A DNA stretch of 64,000 nt from Stenotrophomonas rhizophila (GCF_007667275.1 NZ_VDQT01000001.1:1355125-1419124); one strand, 5' to 3'. Counted from the stretch's first letter, positions 7,591-17,388 are shown. Notes: a model not told the origin generated them from the letters alone. A program made the numbers and translations.

Positions 7591-9432
7591 TCAGCGGGAC
7601 GGGACGGTGAACGCCTGTTCCTGCCACTGCTCCACGCTGCCGTCGTTGCCGTACAGCGTCATGCCCAACCAGTGTCGGCCCGGTGCGAGTGCGCGGGTGT
7701 CGAGCGTGGCATCGAAGGCCACGTTCGGGTGCTGCGGATCGGTGGAGATCTTCCACGCGGGGGTGATGTCGTAGGCACGCCCGTAGGCGGCATCGCCCAC
7801 CGGCGCGCCGTCGATCAACAGCTCGACCCGCGACAGCCCCACCCCGTCCTTGAATGCCCAGCCGCGCACGTCCATGCGCTCGCCGACGCGGGCGTCCTGC
7901 ACCGGCGCGTCGATCCAGGCCATCGCCGGGGTCACGCAGGGGCCCTCGACGCGCTGCGCGGGCAGCTTGAACAACAGGAAGCGCTGGTAGCCGTGGTCCT
8001 GGCTGACCACGCGCGGCGGCGGCAACGGACCGACCTGCCGGCAGATGTCGTGGTAACGCTCGAGCAGGTCGCGGTAGCGCTGGTCGCTGGGCGACAGCAC
8101 CAGCAGCATCGGCGCATCGCGCTGCCCATCGTGCAGCAACCCCCACAGCCCGAGCTGCGCGGTGCGGCCGTGCTTGTCGTTGAGCGGGTGGCGCAGCACT
8201 TCGATGCGCGGATCGCGCAGCTGGAAGCCGAGCTCGGCCCCCACTTTGAAGTTCCCCGCCAGCACCCGCGTGCCTTCCGGCATGCCGGCCAGCTCCGCAC
8301 GCACTTCATCGGCCAGTGGTGCCCAGCCGGCGAAATTTCGCGGGTAATACTTGTCGCCCGCCAGCTGCGCGCGCAGGGTCGGGCTGGACGCCATCAGGTA
8401 ATAGCCGAAGGCCAGTGCCAGTCCCGTGCCGGCCAGCCACCAGCCGGTGCGGCGCAACCAGCGCGGCCAGCCGTTGAGCACGACCGGCACCGCCACCAGC
8501 AGGGCCAGGTAGCCGGGCAGCGGCCAATGGAAACTGATGCGTTCGACGTCGGTGAAGAAGCCCAGCGCGAAGATCGCCAGCGTGGACACCGCCCCGACCA
8601 GGCCGAAGTAGCGCCACTGCTCGCGGGCACCGCCGCCCGGACGGGTGCCGGCCAACGCCACCTTCCACATCGCCACGCACAGGATCGGCGTGACCAGCAT
8701 CGGCTGGATCACCAGGAACCACAGGCCACTCCATTGGAAGGCCCACGGATGCCGTTCCACCACCTGGAATTTCAGCCCGGCGTCCTGGTTGTCGGCATTC
8801 CAGGCCAGCAGCGGCAGCCAAGCCATCACGCCCACCGCCAACGCCACCCACACGCGCGGATCGCGCAGGCTGCGCCGCCCCTGTGGCAGCAACAGCAGGG
8901 CGACGAAGCCGACCACGATCACGCCGATGAAGCGGTAATGGCTGAGCGCACCGATCGCCAGGCCCAGCGACAACTTCACCGCTGCGGCAGCGTCGACGTT
9001 GCGCAGCAGGCGCGCGCCGGCATCCAGGCACAGCACGGCGGCCAATGCCATCGGCACGTCGGGCACGGCCAGCATGCCCAGCGTCGCGGACAACGGCATC
9101 AGCAGGGTCAGGCTGCCGGCCTGCCAGCCGGCCACCGCGCCGAACCAGCGCGTGGCGATGCGCGATACCAGCCATGGCAGGGTGGCGCCGATCGCCAGGA
9201 ACGGCAGGCGCAGTGCCAGCACGTGATTGCCGCCCAGCTCAACGCCCAGCCGGGCCAGCCAGGCAGTCAGTCCAGGAAGATCCGAATAGGCTGCGGCCAG
9301 GTGCTGGCCTTCCTGCCAGTAAAACGCTTCGTCCACGAACAGGGGCAGACGCGCGGCCACCACCAGCTTGACCGCGGTGATGAGCGTCCACAACATCAGA
9401 AAAATCGTGCGTGCGCGTTGTTCGCCCTGCAT
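7591..9432 (-). CDS. GT-C (GT39/ArnT-like) integral membrane glycosyltransferase with C-terminal beta domain
   Basis: 613 aa. The first ~370 residues hold about ten hydrophobic helices. The acidic D34-E35 pair follows helix 1 in LFVDEAFYW, the usual site for polyprenyl-phosphate-sugar transferases of the PMT/ArnT fold. A soluble periplasmic part follows (about 371-510), then an Ig-like segment (about 515-610) with RVELLIDGAPVGDA and GRHWLGMTLYG. The donor would be a lipid-linked sugar; the acceptor is unknown (lipid A, lipid or protein). ATG at 9432, only 40 bp from divergent moxR. It resembles neither arnT operon members nor O-antigen clusters in its neighbours. Confidence 0.8.
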   Translation of the reverse strand: MQGEQRARTIFLMLWTLITAVKLVVAARLPLFVDEAFYWQEGQHLAAAYSDLPGLTAWLARLGVELGGNHVLALRLPFLAIGATLPWLVSRIATRWFGAVAGWQAGSLTLLMPLSATLGMLAVPDVPMALAAVLCLDAGARLLRNVDAAAAVKLSLGLAIGALSHYRFIGVIVVGFVALLLLPQGRRSLRDPRVWVALAVGVMAWLPLLAWNADNQDAGLKFQVVERHPWAFQWSGLWFLVIQPMLVTPILCVAMWKVALAGTRPGGGAREQWRYFGLVGAVSTLAIFALGFFTDVERISFHWPLPGYLALLVAVPVVLNGWPRWLRRTGWWLAGTGLALAFGYYLMASSPTLRAQLAGDKYYPRNFAGWAPLADEVRAELAGMPEGTRVLAGNFKVGAELGFQLRDPRIEVLRHPLNDKHGRTAQLGLWGLLHDGQRDAPMLLVLSPSDQRYRDLLERYHDICRQVGPLPPPRVVSQDHGYQRFLLFKLPAQRVEGPCVTPAMAWIDAPVQDARVGERMDVRGWAFKDGVGLSRVELLIDGAPVGDAAYGRAYDITPAWKISTDPQHPNVAFDATLDTRALAPGRHWLGMTLYGNDGSVEQWQEQAFTVPSR

Positions 9433-9472
9433 TGCTCTATAGAATCGAAGGAATCATCGAGACGAGACGGAC

Positions 9473-10426
9473 ATGGAAAATTCGCCCCGCGTGCCCGCCA
9501 TGCTACCCGAAGAACTGCGACAGGCTTTGCAGAATGCCCAGCAACAGGTCAACGGACTGGTGCTCGGCAAGGCCCATGAAGTCCGCCTGGCGTTCGTTGC
9601 GCTGCTCTCCGGCGGCCACCTGCTGATCGAAGACCTGCCCGGCCTGGGCAAGACCACGCTCGCCCACGCGCTGGCATCCAGCCTGGGGCTCGGCTTCCAG
9701 CGCGTGCAGTTCACCTCGGATCTGTTGCCGGCAGATGTGCTCGGCGTCTCGGTTTACGAAGCGAGCAGCCGACAGTTCCAGTTCCATCCCGGCCCGGTCT
9801 TCACCCACGTGCTGCTGGCCGATGAAATCAACCGCGCACCGCCGCGCACGCAGAGCGCGCTGCTGGAAGCGATGGCCGAACAGCAGGTCACCCTGGACGG
9901 AGTGACCCATCCACTGCCGGATCCGTTCTTCGTCATCGCCACGCAGAACCCGGTGGACCTGTCCGGCACCTTCCCCCTGCCTGATTCGCAGCTGGACCGG
10001 TTCCTGCTGCGGCTGGCGCTGGGTTACCCGAACCCGGAATCCGAACGCGAGCTGCTGCGCGGCACCGATCGCCGCCACCTGATCGCGCAGGCCACCGCGT
10101 GCCTGGACGATCACCAGGTGCGCGCGCTGCGCGATGCCGTCAACCAGGTGCATGCCAGCGAAGCGCTCATCCAGTACGTGCAATCGCTGCTGGCACGCAG
10201 CCGCCAGCACGCCGGGGTACGGGTCGGATTGTCGCCACGTGCCGGCCTGGCGCTGCTGCGCGCGGCCAAGGCGCACGCGCTGCTGCTGGGCCGCGGCCAT
10301 GTAGTACCCGAAGACATACAGACCCTGTTCGTGGCGGTAGCCGGGCACCGCCTGGTGCCCGAGGCCGAAGCCAGCAGCGGGCCGGCGCTGGCCCGCGCGA
10401 TCCTGCAGACGGTTGCGGTGGACTGA
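9473..10426 (+). CDS. MoxR-family AAA+ ATPase
   Basis: 317-aa chaperone-like ATPase. Walker A is at about 55-62 (LPGLGKTT), Walker B at 113-118 (VLLADEIN), and sensor 1 in VIATQNPVD, all typical of MoxR. Such proteins help assemble or activate partners, often von Willebrand or DUF58 proteins. ATG at 9473. It is the first gene of moxR-DUF58-transglutaminase-slp, in which each gene abuts or overlaps the next, so it almost certainly works with the DUF58 and transglutaminase proteins in the envelope. Confidence 0.93.
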   Translation: MENSPRVPAMLPEELRQALQNAQQQVNGLVLGKAHEVRLAFVALLSGGHLLIEDLPGLGKTTLAHALASSLGLGFQRVQFTSDLLPADVLGVSVYEASSRQFQFHPGPVFTHVLLADEINRAPPRTQSALLEAMAEQQVTLDGVTHPLPDPFFVIATQNPVDLSGTFPLPDSQLDRFLLRLALGYPNPESERELLRGTDRRHLIAQATACLDDHQVRALRDAVNQVHASEALIQYVQSLLARSRQHAGVRVGLSPRAGLALLRAAKAHALLLGRGHVVPEDIQTLFVAVAGHRLVPEAEASSGPALARAILQTVAVD

Positions 10427-11398
10427 GTGCGCAGCGGCTGGGGAGACCGCCTGAAGCACACGCTTGCGGCCAGTGGCCGGGCCTTTACGCGGCCGCGGCA
10501 ACCAGAAAGCCTGCCGCAGCGGTTGGGCCGACGCCGCATCTACGTGCTGCCGACCCGCTTCGGCATGTTCGTCACCGTGTTGCTGGTGGTGATGCTGCTG
10601 GGCGCGCTGAACTACAACAACAATCCCGCGCTGCTGCTGGCGCTGCTGCTCGCGACGGTGGCGATCGCCAGCACTTTCAGCGCGCACCTGCAGTTGTCCG
10701 GACTGCAGGTCGATGCCGTGTCCGCCGAGCCGGTGATAGCCGGGGCAACAATGCGCCTGCGCATCAACCTCTCCCGCGCCGATACGCGCGTGCGCCGTGG
10801 CCTGGCGGTGTCGCTTGGCGATGTCGTGGCCCATGGCCACCTGGTCGATACCGACCGGATCGAAGTCGACCTGCCGCTGCCCACCGAGCGCCGCGGCTGG
10901 ATGGACCTGGACCGCATCCGCCTGTCCACGACGCAACCGTTGGGACTGGTGCGGGCGTGGTCGTGGGTATGGCCGGACGCACCGCTGCTGGTCTACGCCG
11001 CGCCCGAACCGCAGGCACCGCCGCTGCCCGAAGGCGACGGCGATCCCCTGCATACCCGCGTGCATGCCAGCGGCGACGAGCTGCACCAGCTGCGGCCCTA
11101 CCGTGCCGGCGATGCGCCGCGCAGCATTTCCTGGAAGCACTCGGCGCGCCGCGACACGCTGCTGGTCCGCGAGTATGAGAAGCCGGTCGGCGTGGACATC
11201 CTGCTCGACTGGCGGCAGCTGGCGCCGCTGCCGGGCGAAGCGCGCATCGCGCGGCTGGCGCGCTGGGTCGACCTGGCCGAGCGCGAAGGCCGCCGCTACA
11301 CGTTGCACCTGCCGGGACAACCGGCGCTGGGCCCGTCCCAGGGCAGCAGCCACCACCATCTCTGCCAACGCGCACTGGCGCTGATGCCGCATGGCTGA
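10427..11398 (+). CDS. DUF58 domain membrane protein
   Basis: 323 aa. Two close hydrophobic helices (about 44-62 and 66-78) anchor it, and the DUF58 signature follows: RPYRAGDAPRSISWKHSARR with a downstream LLVREYE. The GTG start at 10427 comes directly after the moxR TGA, giving tight coupling. DUF58 proteins are regular partners of MoxR ATPases; their molecular task is not settled. Confidence 0.9.
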   Translation: MRSGWGDRLKHTLAASGRAFTRPRQPESLPQRLGRRRIYVLPTRFGMFVTVLLVVMLLGALNYNNNPALLLALLLATVAIASTFSAHLQLSGLQVDAVSAEPVIAGATMRLRINLSRADTRVRRGLAVSLGDVVAHGHLVDTDRIEVDLPLPTERRGWMDLDRIRLSTTQPLGLVRAWSWVWPDAPLLVYAAPEPQAPPLPEGDGDPLHTRVHASGDELHQLRPYRAGDAPRSISWKHSARRDTLLVREYEKPVGVDILLDWRQLAPLPGEARIARLARWVDLAEREGRRYTLHLPGQPALGPSQGSSHHHLCQRALALMPHG

Positions 11399-13337
11399 CC
11401 GTCCCACCGCCCTGCTTTCCCCTGTGGCCCGGCGCTGGACGCTGGCCAGCGGCGCGCTGGCGCTGCTGCCGCTGCTGCTGCAGTTGCCGCCACTACTGGC
11501 AGGCGTGTTCGCGCTGGTCGCGGTGCTCACCGCGCTCGCCTCCGGTCAGCGCGTGCTGGCCGCGCCGGTACGCGTGCTGATGGTGCTGGCCATGCTGGTG
11601 GCGGTCTATTGGCAACTCGGCGCGCGGCCGGGCCGCGATACCGGCTGCGCGCTGCTGGCGGCCATGCTGGCCCTCAAGTCGAGCGAGCTGCGCAGCCTGC
11701 GCGACGCGCGCAGCCTGCTGGGGTTCGCACTGTTCGCGCCGTTCGCCGCCTTCCTGCTCGACCAGGGCCCGGTCACCATGGGCCTGGCGGTGCTGGCCGC
11801 GCTGGCCATCCTGCTCACCCTGCAACGCCTGGCGCATGCCGAAGGCGAAGCGCCCGATGCGGCATTGGGCGGCCAGCTGCGCGGGATCGGCAGGTTGCTG
11901 GCCCTGGGCCTGCCGCTGGCGCTGGCCGCGTTCTGGCTGTTCCCGCGCCTGAGCGAGCCGCTGTGGGGCCTGCCCGACCGTGCCGTGGGCAAACCCGGCC
12001 TGTCCGACCAGATGGACCCCTCCGAATGGCTGGACCTGATGGCCGACGATGCCACCGCATTGCGGGTGACCTTCTTCGGCGCCGTGCCCGCGCCGGAACA
12101 ACGCTACTGGCGTGGCCCGGTCATGACCCATTTCGACGGTCGTCGCTGGGAACGCCAGCCTTTCAGCGACCGCCGGCCACCCGCCGCAATACCCCGCGCC
12201 GGGCAGGGGTGGGACTACCAGATCGATTACGAGCCCACCGACCGGCGCCAGCTGGTCGCACTGGACCTGCCGCTGCGCGCCCCGGCCGGCGCCACCCTCG
12301 GCGGCGACTACAGCCTGCGCAGCGACCAGAACCTGTCATCGCTGACCCGCTGGCGCCTGCAATCGGCAGCGCCTGCGGCCCATGTCGAACCGCTCGACCG
12401 GTTCCAGCGCCGCGAGGCGCTGCAGCTGCCGGAAGGCTTCAACCCGCGCACGGCGGCGCTGGGCCGGCAGTGGCGGCAGGAGGCGGGCGACAACGACGCG
12501 GCAATCGTGTCGCGTGCTCTTGAATGGGTGCGCTCGTCCTTTGCCTACACCCTGGAAACCGAGGAACCCGGCCGCGACAGCGTGGATGAATTCCTGTTCG
12601 ACCAGCAGGCCGGCTACTGCCAGCACTTCAGCTCCTCATTCGTGGTGCTGATGCGCAACGCCGGCATCCCCGCCCGGGTGGTGACCGGCTTTGCCGGCGG
12701 CCAGCGCAACCCGTACGGCGACTACTTCGTGGTGCGCCGGATGGACGCGCATGCCTGGGCCGAAGTGTGGTTGCCGCAACGCGGCTGGGTGCGGGTGGAC
12801 CCGACCGCCGCCGTGGCGCCCGAGCGCATCTACGACACCCTGGAAGACCGCCTAGGCGCCGGCGCCGGCACTGCCCTCGAGGACCGCTGGGTGCAGCTGG
12901 GCCAGGTCAGCGATCTGCTGCGCCGTGGCTGGAACGACCTGGTGCTTTCGTTCGACGCTACCCGGCAGCGCCAGCTGCTGCGGCCCTTGGGCATCGACAA
13001 CCTGCAGCCGGCGCAGCTGGTGGGCATTTTCATTGCCTTCGCAGGCGGTGCGCTAGGGTGGATGGCATGGCTGCTGGCCCGCGGGGAACGCGAACGCGAT
13101 CCGCTGCTGCGGGCCTGGCACCGGCTGGGGCGGCGTTACGCGCGGCATGGCCTGGCCAGGGATACCGCGGAGACCGCCACGGACTGGGCGCAGCGCGTCC
13201 ATCGGCAGCGCCCCGACCCGGCGCTGATTTCGCTCAGCCACCGTTTCGTCCAGGCGCGCTACGCTGGCGCTGAGCTCGACCCTTCACTCGTGCGCGACCT
13301 GCACAGGCATCGCCCGTCCACCGGAGCAACCTCATGA
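11391..13337 (+). CDS. tgpA: TgpA-like membrane transglutaminase/protease
   Basis: 648 aa. An N-terminal block of about five to six helices (15-190) is followed by a periplasmic transglutaminase-like domain with complete triad C410 (GYCQHFSS), H454 (DAHAWAEV) and D470 (VDPTAAV). One further helix lies near 545-565, and a cytoplasmic DUF4129-like tail ends the protein. This matches P. aeruginosa TgpA, an essential periplasmic transglutaminase-fold protein. Start ATG at 11391 overlaps the DUF58 gene by eight bases. Third in the moxR operon. Confidence 0.88.
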   Translation: MADRPTALLSPVARRWTLASGALALLPLLLQLPPLLAGVFALVAVLTALASGQRVLAAPVRVLMVLAMLVAVYWQLGARPGRDTGCALLAAMLALKSSELRSLRDARSLLGFALFAPFAAFLLDQGPVTMGLAVLAALAILLTLQRLAHAEGEAPDAALGGQLRGIGRLLALGLPLALAAFWLFPRLSEPLWGLPDRAVGKPGLSDQMDPSEWLDLMADDATALRVTFFGAVPAPEQRYWRGPVMTHFDGRRWERQPFSDRRPPAAIPRAGQGWDYQIDYEPTDRRQLVALDLPLRAPAGATLGGDYSLRSDQNLSSLTRWRLQSAAPAAHVEPLDRFQRREALQLPEGFNPRTAALGRQWRQEAGDNDAAIVSRALEWVRSSFAYTLETEEPGRDSVDEFLFDQQAGYCQHFSSSFVVLMRNAGIPARVVTGFAGGQRNPYGDYFVVRRMDAHAWAEVWLPQRGWVRVDPTAAVAPERIYDTLEDRLGAGAGTALEDRWVQLGQVSDLLRRGWNDLVLSFDATRQRQLLRPLGIDNLQPAQLVGIFIAFAGGALGWMAWLLARGERERDPLLRAWHRLGRRYARHGLARDTAETATDWAQRVHRQRPDPALISLSHRFVQARYAGAELDPSLVRDLHRHRPSTGATS

Positions 13338-13858
13338 ACGTCAAGATCCTGCTTCCCCTTGCCGCGTCGCTGGCGCTGGCCGCCTGTGCCACCGCGCCCA
13401 AACCACTGCAGGGACAGTTCAGCGTGGTCAGCCCGCGCGATTCGGTCGCCACCCAGCAGGTCGGCACCCCGGTCCGCTGGGGCGGCCGCATCATCGAAAC
13501 CACCCCGGGCCAGGGCCAGACCTGCTTCCAGCTGCTGTCGCGCCCGCTCAATGGCAGCGGCCGACCCAACACCTCCTCCAACGACGCCAGCGACGGCCGC
13601 TTCGTGGCCTGCCGCGCCGGGTTCTACGACCCGGCGGTGTTCGAAGCCGGGCGTGACGTGACCTTCATCGGCAAGATCGCCGGCTATGAGAACACCCGTA
13701 TCGGTGACTATGACTACCGCCTGCCGAAGCTGGAAGCGGACGTGGTCTACCTGTGGCCGGAACAGCGCGAAGTCGATGTGGTGCCGGTCTACCCGTACGG
13801 CCCGTGGGGCCCGGGCTGGGGTCCGGGCTGGGGCTACCGCGGCTGGGGCTGGTGGTAG
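13334..13858 (+). CDS. slp: Slp-family outer membrane lipoprotein with Trp/Gly-rich tail
   Basis: 174 aa. A lipobox LAAC (C18) ends a short signal sequence, so it should be lipidated and sorted to the outer membrane (no Asp at +2). The body matches the Slp (starvation-inducible lipoprotein) family: VRWGGRIIETTP..TCFQLLSRPL and GRFVACRAGFYDP. The C-terminus has tandem GPGWGPGWG-like repeats. The ATG overlaps the transglutaminase stop (ATGA), placing it in the moxR operon, an unusual partner for slp. A terminator follows. Confidence 0.85.
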   Translation: MNVKILLPLAASLALAACATAPKPLQGQFSVVSPRDSVATQQVGTPVRWGGRIIETTPGQGQTCFQLLSRPLNGSGRPNTSSNDASDGRFVACRAGFYDPAVFEAGRDVTFIGKIAGYENTRIGDYDYRLPKLEADVVYLWPEQREVDVVPVYPYGPWGPGWGPGWGYRGWGWW

Positions 13859-13869
13859 TACAAGCCCTG

Positions 13870-13895
13870 GTAGGTGCCGACCGTTGGTCGGCACG
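13870..13895 (+). repeat. SMAG palindrome
   Basis: GTAGG head followed by TGCCGACC/GGTCGGCA arms, between the slp stop codon and the shared terminator. Confidence 0.8.
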
Positions 13896-13900
13896 CGATG

Positions 13901-13928
13901 AAAAAGCCGCCCCGAAGGGCGGCTTTTT
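13901..13928. terminator. Bidirectional terminator between slp and hinT
   Basis: AAAAAGCCGCCC-CGAA-GGGCGGCTTTTT: a 7-bp GC stem flanked by A and T runs serves both convergent genes. The last T belongs to the hinT stop codon. Confidence 0.9.
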
Positions 13929-14278
13929 CATGCGCCGAAATGCCCCAGCGGCGCACCCGCCAACAGATGCATATGGATATGGAACACCGTCTGCCCGGCA
14001 TGCTCGCGGCAGTTCATGACGATCCGGTAGCCGTCTTGGGCAAAGCCCTCGCGGCGCGCGTACTCCGCCGCGGCCAGCGCCAGCTTGCCGATCAGGTGCG
14101 CCTGCCCGGGCTGCACGTCGTCCAGCGTGGGAATGGCGTCGTTCTTCGGAATGAACAACACGTGCACCGGCGCCTGCGGCGCGATGTCCTTGAACCCCAG
14201 CACCTCATCGTCTTCGTAGACGATGGTGGCGGGAATCTCGCGGCGGATGATCTTTCCGAACAGGGTGTCCTGGGTCAT
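13928..14278 (-). CDS. hinT: HIT-family purine nucleoside phosphoramidase
   Basis: 116-aa histidine-triad hydrolase. The motif HIHMHLL (H100, H102, H104) is the catalytic triad, and the N-terminal TLFGKIIRREIPATIVYEDD is typical of HinT. Such proteins cleave AMP-lysine-type phosphoramidates. ATG at 14278 has AGGTGA upstream. Convergent with slp; a SMAG lies between it and recR. Confidence 0.93.
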   Translation of the reverse strand: MTQDTLFGKIIRREIPATIVYEDDEVLGFKDIAPQAPVHVLFIPKNDAIPTLDDVQPGQAHLIGKLALAAAEYARREGFAQDGYRIVMNCREHAGQTVFHIHMHLLAGAPLGHFGA

Positions 14279-14301
14279 TGCGTCACCTGATGTGTGCGTG
14301 C

Positions 14302-14323
14302 GCCGGCCAACGGCCGGCGCTAC
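14302..14323 (-). repeat. SMAG palindrome
   Basis: GCCGGCC/GGCCGGC arms ending in GTAG on minus, between recR and hinT. Confidence 0.8.
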
Positions 14324-14326
14324 CGG

Positions 14327-14923
14327 TTAGGTTGCTTCGGTCCGGGTGCCGAACGCGTGCGACAGCGTGCCGCGATCGACGTACTCGAGTTCGCCGCCGA
14401 GCGGCAGCCCCTGCGCCAGCCGGCTGGGCCGCACCTTGTGCGCGCGCGCCAGCTGCGCCAGGTAATGCGCGGTCGCCTCGCCTTCCACCGTCGCGCTGGT
14501 GGCGATGATCAGCTCCTGCACCTCACCCTGCCCCAGCCGCGCTTCCAGCTGGTCCAGGCCAAGTTCGCGCGGGCCGACGCCATCCAGCGGCGACAAGCGC
14601 CCCTGCAGCACGAAGTACACGCCGCGGAAGCCGGTGGCGGTTTCAATCGCCAGCCGGTCGGCGGGCGATTCCACCGCGCACAGTTGCTGGCGCTCGCGGC
14701 TGCCATTGGCGCACACCGCGCAGACCTCGGTTTCGCTGAAGTCGCGGCACTGCGCGCAGTGGCCGATGCGTTCGATCGCCTTGGCCAGCACCTCGGCCAG
14801 CTTCTGGCCACCGGCGCGTTCGCGTTCGAGCACGTGGTACGCCATGCGCTGGGCGGTCTTCTGGCCCACCCCCGGCAGCACCCGGAAGGCCTCGATCAGC
14901 TGTTCGAGCAGGGGCAGGCTCAC
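14327..14923 (-). CDS. recR: Recombination mediator RecR
   Basis: 198 aa (E. coli 201). It loads RecA on gaps together with RecO. The helix-hairpin-helix is near residues 17-28 ([12 protein letters not shown]); the zinc finger is C56-x2-C59-x8-C68-x2-C71; the Toprim segment is [18 protein letters not shown]. The GTG at 14923 begins two bases after the ybaB stop. Longer ATG alternatives would run through ybaB in another frame and are rejected. Last gene of dnaX-ybaB-recR. Confidence 0.96.
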   Translation of the reverse strand: MSLPLLEQLIEAFRVLPGVGQKTAQRMAYHVLERERAGGQKLAEVLAKAIERIGHCAQCRDFSETEVCAVCANGSRERQQLCAVESPADRLAIETATGFRGVYFVLQGRLSPLDGVGPRELGLDQLEARLGQGEVQELIIATSATVEGEATAHYLAQLARAHKVRPSRLAQGLPLGGELEYVDRGTLSHAFGTRTEAT

Positions 14924-14925
14924 GC

Positions 14926-15246
14926 TTAGAACGGCAGCTTCATGCCGGGCGGCAGCTGCATGCCGGCGGTTGCCGAACCCATGCGGTTCTTCGACTCGGC
15001 GTCGATCTTGTTGGACGCGTCGTTGAACGCGGCCGCCACCAGGTCTTCGGTCATTTCCGCATCGGACAGGATCGACGGGTCGATGCGTACCTTGCGGCAC
15101 TCCTTGGCGCCGGTCAGGGTCACGCTGACCATGCCGCCACCGGCACTGCCGGTCACTTCCAGCTTGGCGAGTTCTTCCTGGGCCTTCTGCAGGTTTTCCT
15201 GCATCTTCTGGGCCTGCTGCATCAGTTGGGCGATGTTGCCGCGCAT
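14926..15246 (-). CDS. ybaB: YbaB/EbfC nucleoid-associated protein
   Basis: 106-aa DNA-binding dimer with the family N-terminus [20 protein letters not shown], a predicted helix, and the central [17 protein letters not shown]. Binds DNA and influences nucleoid structure and recombination. It begins six bases after the dnaX stop and is two bases from recR, forming the conserved dnaX-ybaB-recR operon. Confidence 0.96.
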   Translation of the reverse strand: MRGNIAQLMQQAQKMQENLQKAQEELAKLEVTGSAGGGMVSVTLTGAKECRKVRIDPSILSDAEMTEDLVAAAFNDASNKIDAESKNRMGSATAGMQLPPGMKLPF

Positions 15247-15252
15247 GTCGTA

Positions 15253-17154
15253 TTACTCTTCAAAAGGACGGATGGAATCGGTCACGACCCGGGCGCCATG
15301 CTGCTGGATCAGCAGCTGCACCGATGGGTCGGCCATGAAAGCAGCTTCGGCCGCCTGCTGGCGTTCGCCGCGCTGGCGGTCGGACCGCTGGTGCAGCGTT
15401 TCTGCCTCGGCACTGCCGTGTTCGATCACGATCCGCAGGGTCATCCCGAGCGGGCCGGACAGCGCCTCGGTCAGCGCCGCCAGCGAACGATCCGAACACA
15501 GGTACTCAAATCCGGGCGATACGGCCAGTTTCAAGACGCCGCGCTCGAATCCGACGAACGCCGCATGCGCGGCCAGCTGCCGCGATGGGCCGTTCAGCTG
15601 GCTCTGCGCGACCAGCTCCAGCCAGGTTTCGGCGGACTGCAGCGTGACCGTGCCGGTGGCCGCAGCGGCGACCGCCGGCGGCGGCGGCACCGCGAAGCCC
15701 TGCGGACGCTGTGGCGGCGCGGGCGCCGGGCGCACCGGCGGCGCTTCCCACGGTGCGGCCATGGCCGCGTCCGGGGTGGCCAGCTCCACCGCCAGCGCTT
15801 CGTCACGCTCATCCGCGCCGGCCTGGTGCCAGGGCGGCAGGTCGTCGTCGGTGGACGGTTCGGCGACCGGCGCAGGTGTCGGTGCGGACTTGGCGGGTGC
15901 GACCGGGGCGACCGGTGCAACGGCGGCGCGGATCGGCGACGACACCGCCGCCGCAGCGACGACGGGGGCGGCCACGGCAGCCGGCGCGGCGGCCATGCCG
16001 CCCTGCCCGGCCCCGTGCGATTCCGTGCCCCGCTCGGTGCCGGTGCCCGGGTCGCGCGGCACCGGCGGGACGGCAGCGGCCGGACGGAACGCCAGCATGC
16101 GCAGCACGGCCATTTCGAAGCCGGCGCGCGGGCTGGGCGCCAGGTGCAGGTCGCGGCGGCCACTGAGCGCCATCTGGTACCAGAGCTGCACCACTTCCGG
16201 GCGCAGGCGCTGGGCAAATGCGGCGGCGTCGATGCCGTCGCCATCGGCCTGGGCGCCGGGCACCAGCTGCTGCACCTGGATGCGGTGCAGCGCTTCGGCG
16301 AGCGCTTCGAGGACCCCGCTCCAATCGGGCGAGAACTCGGCCAGCGCGGCCACCACCTGCAGCAGGCGCACGCCATCGCCGTCGGCCAGGGCCTCGAGCA
16401 TGGCCGCGACCTGGGTGCGGTCGACGGTGCCCAGCATGGTGCGCACCACGTCTTCGCGCAGTGCACCGCCGGCGTAGGCGATGGCCTGGTCGAGCAGCGA
16501 CAGGCCGTCACGCAGGCTGCCGTCGGCCGCCTTGGCCAGCTGCACGATCGCGGTCGGATCCGATTCGATCTCCTCGGCGGCCAGGATCCGGGTCATCTGG
16601 CCCTGGATCTGGTCCTCGTCCAGCCGCTTGAGGTTGAACTGCAGGCAGCGCGACAGCACCGTGACCGGCAGCTTCTGCGGGTCGGTGGTGGCGAGCAGGA
16701 ACTTCACGTGTTCCGGCGGTTCTTCCAGCGTCTTCAGCAGCGCGTTGAACGCGGCCTTGGACAGCATGTGCACTTCGTCGATCAGGTAGACCTTGTACTT
16801 GCCACGCGAGGGCATGTACTGGGCGTTCTCGATCACCTCGCGGACATCGTCCACGCCGGTATTGGACGCGGCGTCGATTTCCAGCAGGTCGATGTAACGC
16901 CCGGAATCGATGTCCAGGCAGGCCGGGCACTGGCCGCAGGGATCGGCACTGGTGCCCTGCTCGCAGTTGAGCGACTTGGCGAAAATACGCGCGATGGTGG
17001 TCTTGCCGACCCCGCGGGTGCCGGTAAACAGGAACGCATGGTGCACCCGGCCGCTGTCCAGCGCATTGCTGAGCGCACGGACCACGTGTTCCTGGCCCAC
17101 CAGCTCGGCAAAACGCTTCGGACGCCACTTGCGGGCAAGGACGAGATAGGACAT
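15253..17154 (-). CDS. dnaX: DNA polymerase III subunit tau
   Basis: 633-aa clamp-loader ATPase. Walker A GTRGVGKT is at about 45-52; zinc ligands are C64, C73, C76 and C79; Walker B is LIDEVH with D126-E127; [14 protein letters not shown] covers sensor 1 and the arginine finger. A Pro/Ala-rich linker spans about 375-510, then the tau C-terminal domain. ATG at 17154 gives the standard [13 protein letters not shown] found no A-rich slippery heptamer of the E. coli type, so a frameshifted gamma product is not evident. First in the recR operon, divergent from tRNA-Ser. Confidence 0.96.
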   Translation of the reverse strand: MSYLVLARKWRPKRFAELVGQEHVVRALSNALDSGRVHHAFLFTGTRGVGKTTIARIFAKSLNCEQGTSADPCGQCPACLDIDSGRYIDLLEIDAASNTGVDDVREVIENAQYMPSRGKYKVYLIDEVHMLSKAAFNALLKTLEEPPEHVKFLLATTDPQKLPVTVLSRCLQFNLKRLDEDQIQGQMTRILAAEEIESDPTAIVQLAKAADGSLRDGLSLLDQAIAYAGGALREDVVRTMLGTVDRTQVAAMLEALADGDGVRLLQVVAALAEFSPDWSGVLEALAEALHRIQVQQLVPGAQADGDGIDAAAFAQRLRPEVVQLWYQMALSGRRDLHLAPSPRAGFEMAVLRMLAFRPAAAVPPVPRDPGTGTERGTESHGAGQGGMAAAPAAVAAPVVAAAAVSSPIRAAVAPVAPVAPAKSAPTPAPVAEPSTDDDLPPWHQAGADERDEALAVELATPDAAMAAPWEAPPVRPAPAPPQRPQGFAVPPPPAVAAAATGTVTLQSAETWLELVAQSQLNGPSRQLAAHAAFVGFERGVLKLAVSPGFEYLCSDRSLAALTEALSGPLGMTLRIVIEHGSAEAETLHQRSDRQRGERQQAAEAAFMADPSVQLLIQQHGARVVTDSIRPFEE

Positions 17155-17226
17155 CAGGCCACCGTCTTCATCGGGACGTCCATTGTGCCACGCCTGTCCA
17201 GCCCCCCTGCCCCTGCGTGAAGGCGC

Positions 17227-17255
17227 TTGTGCACGGCGCGTTACCCAGCTAGAAT
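17227..17255 (+). promoter_or_regulatory. Promoter of tRNA-Ser(GGA)
   Basis: TTGTGC (17227-17232), a 17-bp spacer and TAGAAT (17250-17255). The start site would be about 26 bases before the mature tRNA 5' end. Confidence 0.6.
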
Positions 17256-17287
17256 CTGCGCCCCTGCAGCGGGTTCGCAGCAGGTCC

Positions 17288-17380
17288 GGAGAGGTGTCCG
17301 AGTGGTTGAAGGAGCACGCCTGGAAAGTGTGTAAGCGTCTAAACCGCGCTTCGGGGGTTCGAATCCCCCTCTCTCCGCCA
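17288..17380 (+). tRNA. tRNA-Ser(GGA)
   Basis: 93 nt including encoded CCA. The acceptor GGAGAGG pairs with TCTCTCC. Anticodon loop CTGGAAA gives GGA; a long variable arm and GGTTCGAATCC T loop complete the class II fold. A terminator follows at once. Confidence 0.97.
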
Positions 17381-17388
17381 GACAAACG

